NCBI GenBank assembly: GCA_029210045.1
Contig: JARGNX010000009.1
Span: 1-64,000 of the forward strand
Source of the DNA: Coxiellaceae bacterium
Lineage (GTDB): Bacteria > Pseudomonadota > Gammaproteobacteria > Coxiellales > Coxiellaceae
Direction: 5' to 3'
Length of the DNA stretch: 64,000 nucleotides
Below are positions 17,037 through 24,645 of the stretch, piece after piece. The translations under genes and the position numbers were made by a program. Position 1 is the first letter of the stretch, and each line of letters opens with the position of its first letter. Below the pieces are notes generated by a model. The model was not told where the DNA came from. It did no database searches and saw only the letters and a list, made by a program, of their open reading frames with translations.

Positions 17037-17888
17037 ATGCATTTTGTAAATATTTCAGCGTATAAATTTGTGGCTTTGAGTCCTGAATACTCAATAGACT
17101 TACGTTTTAAGTTAAAAGAAAAAGCGGATGAGTTGTATTTGAAAGGTACGATCCTGTTGAGTAATGAAGGCATTAATATGTTTTTGTCGGGAACGCGCGA
17201 AAATATGGATACAATGAAGGCATATATTAGCACCTTCGCTGAATTTGCTGACGTGTGGTATAAGGAAAGTTTTAGTGACCACCAGCCGTTTAATCGTATG
17301 TTGGTGCGCTTAAAGAAAGAAATTATTTCGATGGGTTGTGATGAGATTGAACCTGAAAAACAAACCCAGCCGCATTTGGAGCCAGAGCAATTTAAGCAGT
17401 GGTACGATGAAGGTAAGGATATGTTGGTGCTGGACACGCGTAACGATTATGAAATTCGCTTAGGTACATTTGAAAATGCGGTTGATTTAGATATTGATCA
17501 TTTTCGCAAATTTCCTGAGGCGATTAAAAACCTGCCTGAAGCTTTTAAGAAGAAGCCGATTGTCACTTTCTGTACCGGTGGTGTGCGCTGTGAAAAAGCC
17601 GCTGAGCTTATGCATCGTGCGGGTTTTGAAGAGGTGTATCAATTGAACGGTGGCATTATTAATTACTTTGAAAAATGTGGTGGTGATCACTACGATGGCG
17701 ATTGTTTTGTATTTGATAAGCGCGTGGCATTGAATCCGCAATTAGAAGAAGCGGAAAATGTGCAGTGCTACAGTTGTCGTGAACCATTAACCATGGAACA
17801 GCTCGATACCTGTGGTGGCGAGTGCCCCTATTGCCATCAGCGTGGAGGATTGCCGGATGTCGATGCCAGCATTGCCGATTCTTTATAG
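17037..17888 (+). CDS. trhO: tRNA uridine(34) hydroxylase (rhodanese-family TrhO/YceA)
   Basis: TrhO performs oxygen-dependent 5-hydroxylation of U34 in tRNAs, the first step to (c)mo5U. The protein has 283 aa with the family N-terminal domain (KGTILLSNEGINMFLSGT), a rhodanese domain with the active-site loop CTGGVRCEKAA, and the C-terminal zinc-type Cys cluster (CYSC...CGGECPYC). The start ATG follows AGAGG at the end of the SDR gene. The 3' end overlaps the next gene by 32 bases, so trhO, the GST gene and the methyltransferase gene are probably co-translated. Confidence 0.93.
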   Translation: MHFVNISAYKFVALSPEYSIDLRFKLKEKADELYLKGTILLSNEGINMFLSGTRENMDTMKAYISTFAEFADVWYKESFSDHQPFNRMLVRLKKEIISMGCDEIEPEKQTQPHLEPEQFKQWYDEGKDMLVLDTRNDYEIRLGTFENAVDLDIDHFRKFPEAIKNLPEAFKKKPIVTFCTGGVRCEKAAELMHRAGFEEVYQLNGGIINYFEKCGGDHYDGDCFVFDKRVALNPQLEEAENVQCYSCREPLTMEQLDTCGGECPYCHQRGGLPDVDASIADSL

Positions 17889-18513
17889 TTTTCGCCGCTG
17901 TCCCTATACCATAAGAACACGTATGGCATTAATTTATGCCGGCGTGCAGTGTGAATTGCGTGAGGTATCATTAAAAGCCAAACCGGCAGAGATGTTAGAA
18001 GCTTCACCCAAAGGCACAGTGCCTGTTTTGCTTTTAGCAGATGGCACGGTCCTGGATGAAAGCAAAGACATCATGCAGTGGGCTATTAAGCAAAACGACT
18101 CAGAGATGTGGGGCGATGCGATATACGATGATATCGCAACGACTTTTGCACAAGAGTTTTCACGTGCGGTAACGCATTATAAATATCCTGAGCGTTATTT
18201 AGATGAGAACATCAATATCGATCGTCAAAAAGATAATGTTGAACGTTATGTTGCAGACCTTAATAATCACTTGGCGCAACATGCTTTTGTGGTCGCTGAT
18301 CATTTGACGTTGAATGATGTGTTTATCTTTCCATTTTTTCGCCAGTGTCGCTTAGTGGATGCTGATTGGTTTGATGGTTTGCATTATCCGCGTGTGCATG
18401 CCTGGTTAGATTTTTTGTTGCGATCAGATTGTTATATGAAAGCGATGGAAAAAGTAGATGTTTGGCAGCCAGGGCAGGCCCCAGTGGAGCTGTTTCAAAA
18501 CGATGAGTGTTGA
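17857..18513 (+). CDS. Glutathione S-transferase / glutaredoxin-2-like protein
   Basis: The 218-aa protein has an N-terminal thioredoxin fold (LYSFRRCPYTIRTRMAL) with a CPYT motif, the GTVPVLLLADGTVLDES segment that binds glutathione, and an all-helical C-terminal domain. GGAGG (17844-17848) lies 8 bases before the ATG at 17857, inside the end of trhO. CPYT suggests thiol-disulfide or glutathionylation chemistry; the substrate is unknown. It overlaps both neighbours. Confidence 0.85.
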   Translation: MSMPALPILYSFRRCPYTIRTRMALIYAGVQCELREVSLKAKPAEMLEASPKGTVPVLLLADGTVLDESKDIMQWAIKQNDSEMWGDAIYDDIATTFAQEFSRAVTHYKYPERYLDENINIDRQKDNVERYVADLNNHLAQHAFVVADHLTLNDVFIFPFFRQCRLVDADWFDGLHYPRVHAWLDFLLRSDCYMKAMEKVDVWQPGQAPVELFQNDEC

Positions 18514-19924
18514 TACTTTACCTGAAATATACCAATATTACGCCGATATCATTCCTGATATTGATCAGGCACATGAGGTGCTGTCGCAACCATTGCCAAC
18601 GACAATTTGGTTGAATCCATTAAAAACTAATGCAGAAGATTTTGTCGCATTAATGCATAAAGAAGGTTTTGAATTGGAACCTATCGTATGGCATGCCAAT
18701 GCATTTCGTTATTATGGTAAGAAGCAAATCGCTAAGTGCTGGGCTTATGCCGCGGGTTTGTTTCAAATTCAAGAAGAAGTATCGATGTTAGCAGGTCATG
18801 TGCTTGATGCACAACCTGGTGAGCGCGTACTGGATTGTTGTGCGGCGCCGGGGAATAAAACCGCGCAAGTGGCAATTCAAATGCAAAATCAAGGCACGTT
18901 GATTGCGAATGATATTAATTACGGTCGTATGCGAGCGTTTGGTCAGATAGCTAAACGATTGGGTTTGATAAATGTCAGTACGACAATTAATGACGCGTCG
19001 AGCTTACCGAATGTTGGTGAGTTTTTTGATAAAGTGCTTGCTGATGTACCTTGCAGTTGTGAAGGGACCTTTCGTAAGAATAATAATAAGGCTTCGGTGC
19101 ATACGTCTGAGCGATCGGCTTTGGCGATGGCTAAGCGTCAAAAAGATATTTTGATGAAAGCTGTGAAATTATGTAAACCGGGTGGGCATTTATTGTATTC
19201 TACCTGCACGTTTTCGCCGATCGAAAATGAAGGCGTAGTGAGCGAAGTATTGGCCGCGATGGGTGATGCTTTGCGTGTTGTGCCTATTAAAGTTGGTCAT
19301 CTTAAGACTGCAAATGGTTTAACTGCATGGCAGCAGTATCAATTTGATCCGAGCTTAAAAGATGCCGTGAGGGTATGGCCGCATCAAAACAATACCGGTG
19401 GTTTTTTTATTGTAGTATTGGAGAAGTTACATACTACCAATCGACGACCGTTTGAGTTAGCACCGTTACCTGATAATGCGCTGCAAGACTATCATCAAGA
19501 CGTGATAGAGCGTTTTGGTTTGCCTGAAGATATTGCCGAGCAGTTTCGTTTTGCACGCTTAAGTAATAAAGGCTTATATTGCATTAATCGTGATAACCAG
19601 CCGCCAGGCAGAATAAAGCTGGATGCCACCGGGTTATTTTGCTTGAAAACCAGTATACAATTCCCCAAGCTTTCAACCGCAGCCGCGATGTTGATTGGGC
19701 ACTGGGCAACACGTCACGTAGTGCATGTGAGTGTTGAACAGCGAGACGCTTATTTGGCTAAAGACGATATTGAGCTGACACTTGATCAGGTAACACCGGA
19801 ATTTGCTACCGGTTATGTCGTTGTTATTTATGATAAAACCTCTTTAGGTTTGGGGTTGTATTTCTCGCCTAATGACCAGCATCAGCATGTGATGCGTAGC
19901 CTGTATCGCGCTACGCTAATATAG
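18503..19924 (+). CDS. RNA (cytosine-5-)-methyltransferase, RsmF/NSUN family
   Basis: The 473-aa protein belongs to the NOL1/NOP2/Sun family. SAM-binding DCCAAPGNKT, the catalytic-loop Cys in DVPCSCEGTFRKN and the second family Cys in YSTCTFSPIENEG are all present. A C-terminal domain of about 170 residues follows, as in RsmF-like 16S rRNA methyltransferases, which modify C1407 in E. coli. The ATG at 18503 overlaps the GST gene by 11 bases. Whether the target is 16S rRNA or tRNA cannot be told from sequence alone. Confidence 0.88.
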   Translation: MSVDTLPEIYQYYADIIPDIDQAHEVLSQPLPTTIWLNPLKTNAEDFVALMHKEGFELEPIVWHANAFRYYGKKQIAKCWAYAAGLFQIQEEVSMLAGHVLDAQPGERVLDCCAAPGNKTAQVAIQMQNQGTLIANDINYGRMRAFGQIAKRLGLINVSTTINDASSLPNVGEFFDKVLADVPCSCEGTFRKNNNKASVHTSERSALAMAKRQKDILMKAVKLCKPGGHLLYSTCTFSPIENEGVVSEVLAAMGDALRVVPIKVGHLKTANGLTAWQQYQFDPSLKDAVRVWPHQNNTGGFFIVVLEKLHTTNRRPFELAPLPDNALQDYHQDVIERFGLPEDIAEQFRFARLSNKGLYCINRDNQPPGRIKLDATGLFCLKTSIQFPKLSTAAAMLIGHWATRHVVHVSVEQRDAYLAKDDIELTLDQVTPEFATGYVVVIYDKTSLGLGLYFSPNDQHQHVMRSLYRATLI

Positions 19925-20048
19925 AAGCCCTTAATATAGAATCTCCTTGTCAAACCCCGGGTATTGCTCGGTTTAAATGACTGCGTATTATATGCCTAGA
20001 AATATTAATTAAATATGTCAATTAATACATGTAAAGCATAGGTGCACA

Positions 20049-20759
20049 ATGAGTAGAAAAAGAAAAGCAGATGATTGTAGCGAAAGGGCGTCAGCAGATA
20101 ATCCGAGCGTAAGGACAGCTAGATTTCAAGACATTGCAAAGCTGAGGCTCCTGAATAATACACTTGCAGCTCAACTTTTAGATTTGGTAAGAAAAGTTAA
20201 TGCCTTGTCGCCTGATGCATTTCCTGCTTTTGAAGTTTACAGAAGGAATTTACGAGGTAGGTATGATCAGCTGAGAAGCAAGGCGAATGCTGAATTAATG
20301 ACGTTTCGTGTGAGTGAAAACAATATATTCACCGAATTAGTGAGCCGCGCTGGTTGTTCAGAAGAAGCATATAAGAGGCTAAGAAATAATAGAGATTCGA
20401 AAATCTCCCAACGAAAAAGTGTTGTCTCTCAGGGGGTTCAAACAGAATACAATTATTACTTAAAAGATGAGATGCAGAAGTTGTTAACTCTAGAAGAACA
20501 ACTGCTAAAAGCTGGCGATAGTGTAAAGAGACGCAGAATTGATCCAGACTTGCTATCTGAAATAAAAGCATTTAATGATGCTTCCGATTTAGATGCGCTT
20601 GCGAGATTAGATTCTAAGATAGCTGCTGCTAATGGTGGTATCTTCTCACCCGCAGTAATTGGCGGCTTGTTTGCTTCACCGGCTTCAGCTCCAGCTCCAA
20701 GCGGGGATACGTATGATGCGGTCTTTGGTCCTTACGGTTTGTTTGGTCCCACGGTTTAA
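20049..20759 (+). CDS. Basic coiled-coil protein with nuclear-localisation-like N terminus, paralogue A
   Basis: The 236-aa protein is of no family I recognise. The N terminus MSRKRKADD is a lysine/arginine cluster like a monopartite nuclear localisation signal. A predicted coiled-coil/helical body follows, then SVKRRRIDP (about residue 158), and a Pro/Ala/Gly-rich tail ending in FGPYGLFGPTV. It has no signal peptide or membrane segment. The last ~80 residues are nearly identical to the next gene. It heads a run of three genes with gaps of 27-28 bases. Nuclear targeting in a host cell is inference. Confidence 0.65.
   Translation: MSRKRKADDCSERASADNPSVRTARFQDIAKLRLLNNTLAAQLLDLVRKVNALSPDAFPAFEVYRRNLRGRYDQLRSKANAELMTFRVSENNIFTELVSRAGCSEEAYKRLRNNRDSKISQRKSVVSQGVQTEYNYYLKDEMQKLLTLEEQLLKAGDSVKRRRIDPDLLSEIKAFNDASDLDALARLDSKIAAANGGIFSPAVIGGLFASPASAPAPSGDTYDAVFGPYGLFGPTV
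20639..20742. repeat. 104-bp exact repeat (other copy 21444-21547)
   Basis: The 3' parts of paralogues A and B are identical over 104 bases including silent positions, while their 5' halves are widely diverged. Shorter identical blocks lie just upstream (around GTGTAAAGAGACGCAGAATT). This suggests recent duplication of the end segment or gene conversion. Confidence 0.9.
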
Positions 20760-20787
20760 CTGATAAAGTGTATAGAAGAGGAATGTT

Positions 20788-21564
20788 ATGCGTAGCTCCA
20801 AAAAAAGAAAAGCTACATCTAGACCTGATAATATAGGAACTGATGATTTAAAAAATGGGGTGTCAGACAATGGTAGGGTTAGTAGGTCAGACGGTAAACC
20901 AAAATCAAGAATTTCAGGACGCAAACGCAATGTTATAAAGACTGAAGTTTTAAGAAGTGAAAGTGAAAAACTGAAGCGCGAGATTTTAAATTTGGTGACA
21001 GAGCTTAACCGCCTATTTCCTGGTGCAAACCCTGATTACAGCACTTATGCAACACAAATTGAATGTATGCATGATGAAATGAAGGTGAAAGTGGAAAATA
21101 GCGTAGCTGAGTTTAGAAAATATCAACATGCGGTTTGTGAAAAGATGCTACCCTCAAAAAAACCAGCAGAAACAACAAAAATAAAATCTAGATTCAATTC
21201 AAAAATTTACTATAGAAAAGTTGCTGCTACGCTAGCTGGTGAAACTAAGTTCAACGGTTACTTGAGCGATGAAATGCAGAAGTTATTAAATCTAGAAAAA
21301 CAACTGCTAAACGCTGACGATAGTGTAAAGAGACGCAGAATTGATCCAGGCGTGCTATCTGAAATAAAAGCATTTAATGATGCTCCATTCGATGTAGATG
21401 CGCTTGCGAGATTAGATGCTGAGATAGGTGCTGCTAATAGTGATATCTTCTCACCCGCAGTAATTGGCGGCTTGTTTGCTTCACCGGCTTCAGCTCCAGC
21501 TCCAAGCGGGGATACGTATGATGCGGTCTTTGGTCCTTACGGTTTGTATGGTCCCAAAGTTTAA
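20788..21564 (+). CDS. Basic coiled-coil protein with nuclear-localisation-like N terminus, paralogue B
   Basis: The 258-aa protein is a tandem paralogue of the gene at 20049. The N terminus MRSSKKRKATSR contains KKRK, a textbook monopartite nuclear localisation pattern, and is followed by SRISGRKRN. The helical centre is rich in Lys/Glu. The C-terminal part (DEMQKLLNLEKQLLNADDSVKRRRIDP and onwards) matches paralogue A almost residue for residue and ends in YGPKV. GAGG precedes the ATG. It is probably in one operon with its neighbours. The function is unknown. Confidence 0.65.
   Translation: MRSSKKRKATSRPDNIGTDDLKNGVSDNGRVSRSDGKPKSRISGRKRNVIKTEVLRSESEKLKREILNLVTELNRLFPGANPDYSTYATQIECMHDEMKVKVENSVAEFRKYQHAVCEKMLPSKKPAETTKIKSRFNSKIYYRKVAATLAGETKFNGYLSDEMQKLLNLEKQLLNADDSVKRRRIDPGVLSEIKAFNDAPFDVDALARLDAEIGAANSDIFSPAVIGGLFASPASAPAPSGDTYDAVFGPYGLYGPKV
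21444..21547. repeat. 104-bp exact repeat (other copy 20639-20742)
   Basis: Second copy of the identical 3' segment, 805 bases downstream of the first. The identity ends at GGTTTGT, where A has TTGG and B has ATGG. Confidence 0.9.
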
Positions 21565-21591
21565 CTAATAAAGTGATAGAGGAGGTATGTT

Positions 21592-22242
21592 ATGCGTGAA
21601 GGTGAGTTAATGGATCAGCTTGAAGAAGCTACAGCTAAGAATGGTCGGTTGATGGAAGAGGTTGGGTTAACACGAAAAGATATTGCCTGCTCCCGTGAGC
21701 ATTTTCAAGCTTTATACTCGGGTATGAGAGAAGATCTAAGGGCGGAACGGCCAGCTGCAAATCTTGATGCTGCATTACTTCCGGCCTATGGTGATGTGGT
21801 GGGTATTGAGGAAATAAGTAAACTCCAGGAGCGTCTCAGTGATATAACCGCTGAAAATATACTGTTGCAGCAACGCCTCACCTTAATGCAAACAGAATTG
21901 GATGGGTTGCAAGCAGGAATTGACCGAATGCGCCCATATGCTGGTAGTGGGTGTATGGTACCTGCGGAGCCACAGCTGCAGCCACAACGCGGGCTATCAC
22001 AACTGTCTTCTCCTGCACAACAGGTTGTTGTGTTTGGTTTTTTAGGTGGTAGAGTGCCATTGCGGGTTTCTCCGGAGGGGGCTGCTTCAACTTCACCGCT
22101 AACACCGATGTCAGATGTTGATGGTGATATTGTTATGGATGACTATATAAATTCACTTAATGCAGATGGCTATTTAAGGGTTGATGGGTTTATGGAAGAT
22201 GAGGAGCCAGGTGATGATTGTAACCCGTTCGCAAAAGTGTGA
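21592..22242 (+). CDS. Coiled-coil acidic protein, third gene of the cluster
   Basis: The 216-aa protein has an N-terminal coiled coil (ELMDQLEEATAKNGRLMEEV) and a second coiled coil at about 75-110 (ISKLQERLSDITAENILLQQ). A Gln/Pro-rich stretch follows, then an acidic tail (FMEDEEPGDDCNPFAKV). GAGGAGG-like bases precede the ATG by about 10. It is not obviously homologous to A and B but shares gene spacing, coiled coils and the final KV. I do not recognise the family. Confidence 0.6.
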   Translation: MREGELMDQLEEATAKNGRLMEEVGLTRKDIACSREHFQALYSGMREDLRAERPAANLDAALLPAYGDVVGIEEISKLQERLSDITAENILLQQRLTLMQTELDGLQAGIDRMRPYAGSGCMVPAEPQLQPQRGLSQLSSPAQQVVVFGFLGGRVPLRVSPEGAASTSPLTPMSDVDGDIVMDDYINSLNADGYLRVDGFMEDEEPGDDCNPFAKV

Positions 22243-22301
22243 GGCTTGATTGTTAGCAGTAAATCAGCCACCATGGTGTCGTCAAATAATAAGGATTTAT
22301 T

Positions 22302-23228
22302 ATGGCGTCCTATCGCTACCATTTAGTACAACATATTCTAGCGTTTTATTGTAAAACGTTTGCTGGTATTGCGCGCTCTCATCGTGTTCAAGTGCCAACA
22401 AAGCCGATAAGTTATAGCACTGATTATGTTTTGTCTAAAGCGATGTATAAAAAATGGTTGCAGTTATTCAAGGTTAGCGATACATCCGTTGTTTTACCGT
22501 TCACCTATGCATCACCGTATATCGTTTTGCGCTATTGTGATGTGTTTAAGCAGCTCAAGATAAGTTATCGCCATGTATTGCACTTACGCACTGAAATGCG
22601 TTTTCTTAATACGGGTGTTTGCGTTAAACCTGGTGAGCCATTCCGTGTGACCGTTGGGTTAGAGGATCTCGCTTATACCTCTGGTCAGCGTATAGCGGTT
22701 GTTATGGGCATTAAAGTGCATAATCAGCAAGGGCAGTGTTTACTAGAGGGCAGGGATTTTTTATTTGCGAATAAAGTGCCGCAGCAGGCGATTGATCAAC
22801 TGCTGGCGTCCGCGCAATTTAATAATAAGACCTATGACAACATCAGTAAAATATCGAAGCGCACTTCGCAGTTATATGGTACTGACGCGAACAACATAGC
22901 ATTTACTATTCCAAAGAATATGGGTAAGCAATACGGTGTGGTCTCGGGTGATTTTAATCCGATTCATACTTCGCGTTTATTGATGCATTGTTTTGGTGTG
23001 AAAAATTTATTTATACAAGGTATGTGTGGATGGAATTGGGTGATGAAAACGCTGATTACTGAAGCGGGCTTAAGCTTATCAGAATTAAACATGACATATT
23101 GCAACCCAATGTTTGTCGGCCGAACACTTCAATTGTTGTATAAAGACCATCGATTTGAATTGGTTGATGGTAAAGGTAAGCTATTGGCTTTTGGTCAGTA
23201 TTCATCGCTTGTAAAGACGCTGTCGTAA
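22302..23228 (+). CDS. MaoC-like (hotdog-fold) dehydratase domain protein
   Basis: The 308-aa protein ends with a MaoC-type motif: YGVVSGDFNPIHTSRLLMHCFG...FIQGM. The catalytic Asp and His of (R)-specific enoyl-CoA hydratases are seen in D-F-N-P-I-H. The N-terminal half (TYASPYIVLRYCDVFKQLKISYRHVLHLRTEM) fits a second, non-catalytic hotdog unit. A role in fatty acid or hydroxyacyl-CoA metabolism is likely; the substrate is unknown. AAGGA sits before the ATG. It follows the coiled-coil genes by 59 bases but looks chromosomal rather than effector-like. Confidence 0.8.
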   Translation: MASYRYHLVQHILAFYCKTFAGIARSHRVQVPTKPISYSTDYVLSKAMYKKWLQLFKVSDTSVVLPFTYASPYIVLRYCDVFKQLKISYRHVLHLRTEMRFLNTGVCVKPGEPFRVTVGLEDLAYTSGQRIAVVMGIKVHNQQGQCLLEGRDFLFANKVPQQAIDQLLASAQFNNKTYDNISKISKRTSQLYGTDANNIAFTIPKNMGKQYGVVSGDFNPIHTSRLLMHCFGVKNLFIQGMCGWNWVMKTLITEAGLSLSELNMTYCNPMFVGRTLQLLYKDHRFELVDGKGKLLAFGQYSSLVKTLS

Positions 23229-23268
23229 ATAACTGAGCATCTTGATAATACAAGCGGGCAGCGTTAGG

Positions 23269-23320
23269 TATGTCATTTATTGACATATGTCCTTAAATGA
23301 CATATAATTGTAATATGTCA
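23269..23320 (+). promoter_or_regulatory. Toxin-antitoxin promoter with overlapping TATGTCA operator array
   Basis: A consensus promoter TTGACA (23280-23285), 17 bp, TATAAT (23303-23308) is overlaid by inverted repeats of TATGTCA. TATGTCA (23269-23275) faces TGACATA (23281-23287), and TATGTCC (23286-23292) faces TGACATA (23298-23304), each with a 5-base centre. A fifth half-site covers 23314-23320. The predicted transcription start is at or next to 23315, the A of the toxin start codon. Binding of the downstream XRE protein here would autorepress the module. Confidence 0.8.
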
Positions 23321-23608
23321 TGGAGAATTACAATAACAAGAAAGGTTAAAAAACAGCTAAATAAGCTTAATTATGATGTTTTATCTGTTTTTCGTTTATT
23401 GGTTGAGGATCTTTCGGAGCATGGACCTAGGCCAAGTAGGCGTTGGCAAAATTACAGTAAGCACAAAGGAGGAAAAAATACTGACAAAAGGCATTGTCAT
23501 TTAATCAGAGGTAATCCCACTTATGTTTGTTGTTGGGAAATTATCGATAAAAAAATAAAAATTATTGAGGTGTATTATGTCGGCACACATGAAAAAGCAC
23601 CGTACTAA
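23315..23608 (+). CDS. RelE/HigB-like toxin of a type II toxin-antitoxin system
   Basis: The 97-aa protein (MSWRITITRKVKKQLNKLNYDVLSVF...) has the ParE/RelE superfamily pattern: a basic N-terminal helix KVKKQLNKL, then GPRPSRRWQNYSKHKGGKNTDKRHCHLIRGNPTYVCCW and the last strand KKIKIIEVYYVGTHEKAPY. Such toxins cleave ribosome-bound mRNA or inhibit gyrase; the basic/His-rich centre suggests an mRNase. The gene precedes and overlaps an XRE antitoxin, the toxin-first order of HigBA/MqsRA-type modules. No ribosome binding site lies upstream; the message is predicted to be leaderless. Confidence 0.8.
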   Translation: MSWRITITRKVKKQLNKLNYDVLSVFRLLVEDLSEHGPRPSRRWQNYSKHKGGKNTDKRHCHLIRGNPTYVCCWEIIDKKIKIIEVYYVGTHEKAPY

Positions 23609-23927
23609 ACTTACTGTTAAAGATTCGTGCGGTCGTATATATTTAATTCCAAAATACATAGCAGAAAAATATAGAGAGCCTGATGACAGTATATCGGCAG
23701 AGGTATTTTTTACTGAATATGACAGTAATCATGCTACCAGTAAGTCTGGTATGTTATTGCGTGGTATCCGCCTAAGAGAGGGCTATACACAAGAAGCGTT
23801 CGCGAATTTGATTGATGTATCGCAAGCAAATTTATCTAAGATGGAATTGGGTAAAAGACCGATTGGTAAGGAAATGGCCAAGCGTATAGCAAAAGTATTT
23901 GATATTAATTACCAAAGCTTGCTTTAA
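23577..23927 (+). CDS. XRE-family antitoxin / autorepressor
   Basis: The 116-aa protein ends with a Cro/C1-type helix-turn-helix (LRGIRLREGYTQEAFANLIDVSQANLSKMELGKRPI). The N-terminal half (KLTVKDSCGRIYLIPKYIAEKY) is a short domain that probably neutralises the toxin. The ATG at 23577 has GAGG 6 bases upstream, and the gene overlaps the toxin by 32 bases. In contrast to the toxin it has a normal translation start, which should favour antitoxin synthesis. It probably binds the TATGTCA array upstream. Confidence 0.82.
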   Translation: MSAHMKKHRTKLTVKDSCGRIYLIPKYIAEKYREPDDSISAEVFFTEYDSNHATSKSGMLLRGIRLREGYTQEAFANLIDVSQANLSKMELGKRPIGKEMAKRIAKVFDINYQSLL

Positions 23928-24043
23928 TCTGATTTATATAGAAGGTTATGGTATTGGTTTGTTGTGCCTCTTCCCGTAGTTGTATAGGTTCGTTATAATC
24001 GAGAGCAAGAGGCAGGCAGTTTATTTTTCAAGGAGGAGAGAAA

Positions 24044-24505
24044 ATGAAGCTGTCAATTTTATCGAGTGTTTGTTGTGCTGTTGCGTTAACAGTGACGAGC
24101 TCTGCGCAAGCCATGGATGTGCACACCCATCATTATGTCAGAGCGACTGATGGTAATTGGAATGGTATGCTGTCTTTTACTTCGCCAAATGAAGCGGGTT
24201 ATTTTGCAGACAAAGCAGGCAATAAATTGCCCGCTCAACCGCAGTTTACACTGTCAGTGCAGCAGCCTTATTATTTTGGTTTTGGTTTTGCTATTCCCGG
24301 CACCGATTTTGATGTGTCTTATGTGCTCACTATGGTTAAGTCTAAACAGCAAGGTGTAAGCGCCTCACATTTCGCTTCACCCAGCTGTCAATTTAATGTC
24401 AGTGCCAGCAGTCCGGGCCATCCTGATGTACGCATTAGTACTTATAATGGTGCCAAGTGCCAGTATTTGGATAATGGCCAAGGCGGTGATTTTCAAGTCG
24501 GTTAA
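24044..24505 (+). CDS. Secreted/periplasmic protein of unknown function
   Basis: The 153-aa protein has a Sec signal peptide (MKLSILSSVCCAVALTVTSSAQA, likely cut before M24). The mature part is rich in aromatic and beta-prone segments (YYFGFGFAIPGTDFDVSYVLTMV) and has two Cys late in the sequence (SPSCQF, GAKCQY) that could form a disulfide. AAGGAGGAG precedes the ATG. A TATAAT at 23994-23999 is probably the -10, lying between 8-bp inverted arms TGCCTCTT (23964-23971) and AAGAGGCA (24007-24014). It is followed by a clear terminator. Confidence 0.65.
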   Translation: MKLSILSSVCCAVALTVTSSAQAMDVHTHHYVRATDGNWNGMLSFTSPNEAGYFADKAGNKLPAQPQFTLSVQQPYYFGFGFAIPGTDFDVSYVLTMVKSKQQGVSASHFASPSCQFNVSASSPGHPDVRISTYNGAKCQYLDNGQGGDFQVG

Positions 24506-24523
24506 TACTTTGTTTTGATGGCT

Positions 24524-24549
24524 AAACCCTCAGCTTGCTGGGGGTTTTT
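24524..24549 (+). terminator. Rho-independent terminator after the secreted protein gene
   Basis: AAACCCTCAG pairs with CTGGGGGTTT (one G-T pair) around a CTTG loop, followed by T residues to 24549. Confidence 0.88.
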
Positions 24550-24581
24550 GCTTACTTTATCCTGACCCGGTTATTGTCTGT

Positions 24582-24614
24582 CTTAATCATTTATTATACT
24601 GTAAATACAGTAAT
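24582..24614 (+). promoter_or_regulatory. Half-degenerate PmrA-like box and palindrome upstream of the basic protein gene
   Basis: cTTAATCAT (24582-24590), 2 bases, aTTATACTG (24593-24601), 7 bases, AGTAAT (24609-24614): the first half-site is perfect, the second and the -10 are weak. The same stretch contains a separate palindrome TACTGTA-AA-TACAGTA (24597-24612), a likely dimeric regulator site. The two interpretations overlap and cannot both be assumed. Confidence 0.4.
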
Positions 24615-24645
24615 ATAAAGTGATTTTAACAATATAGAGTGACAT

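Noticed and set aside
19986-20030. PmrA-like box upstream of the first basic coiled-coil gene
   Set aside because: Two TTAAT sequences are present (20005, 20022) but are 17 bases apart instead of 11, and no -10 box lies at the expected place.
24597-24612. LexA (SOS) box
   Set aside because: Half-sites CTGT/ACAG are right but the spacing is 4 bases instead of 8.
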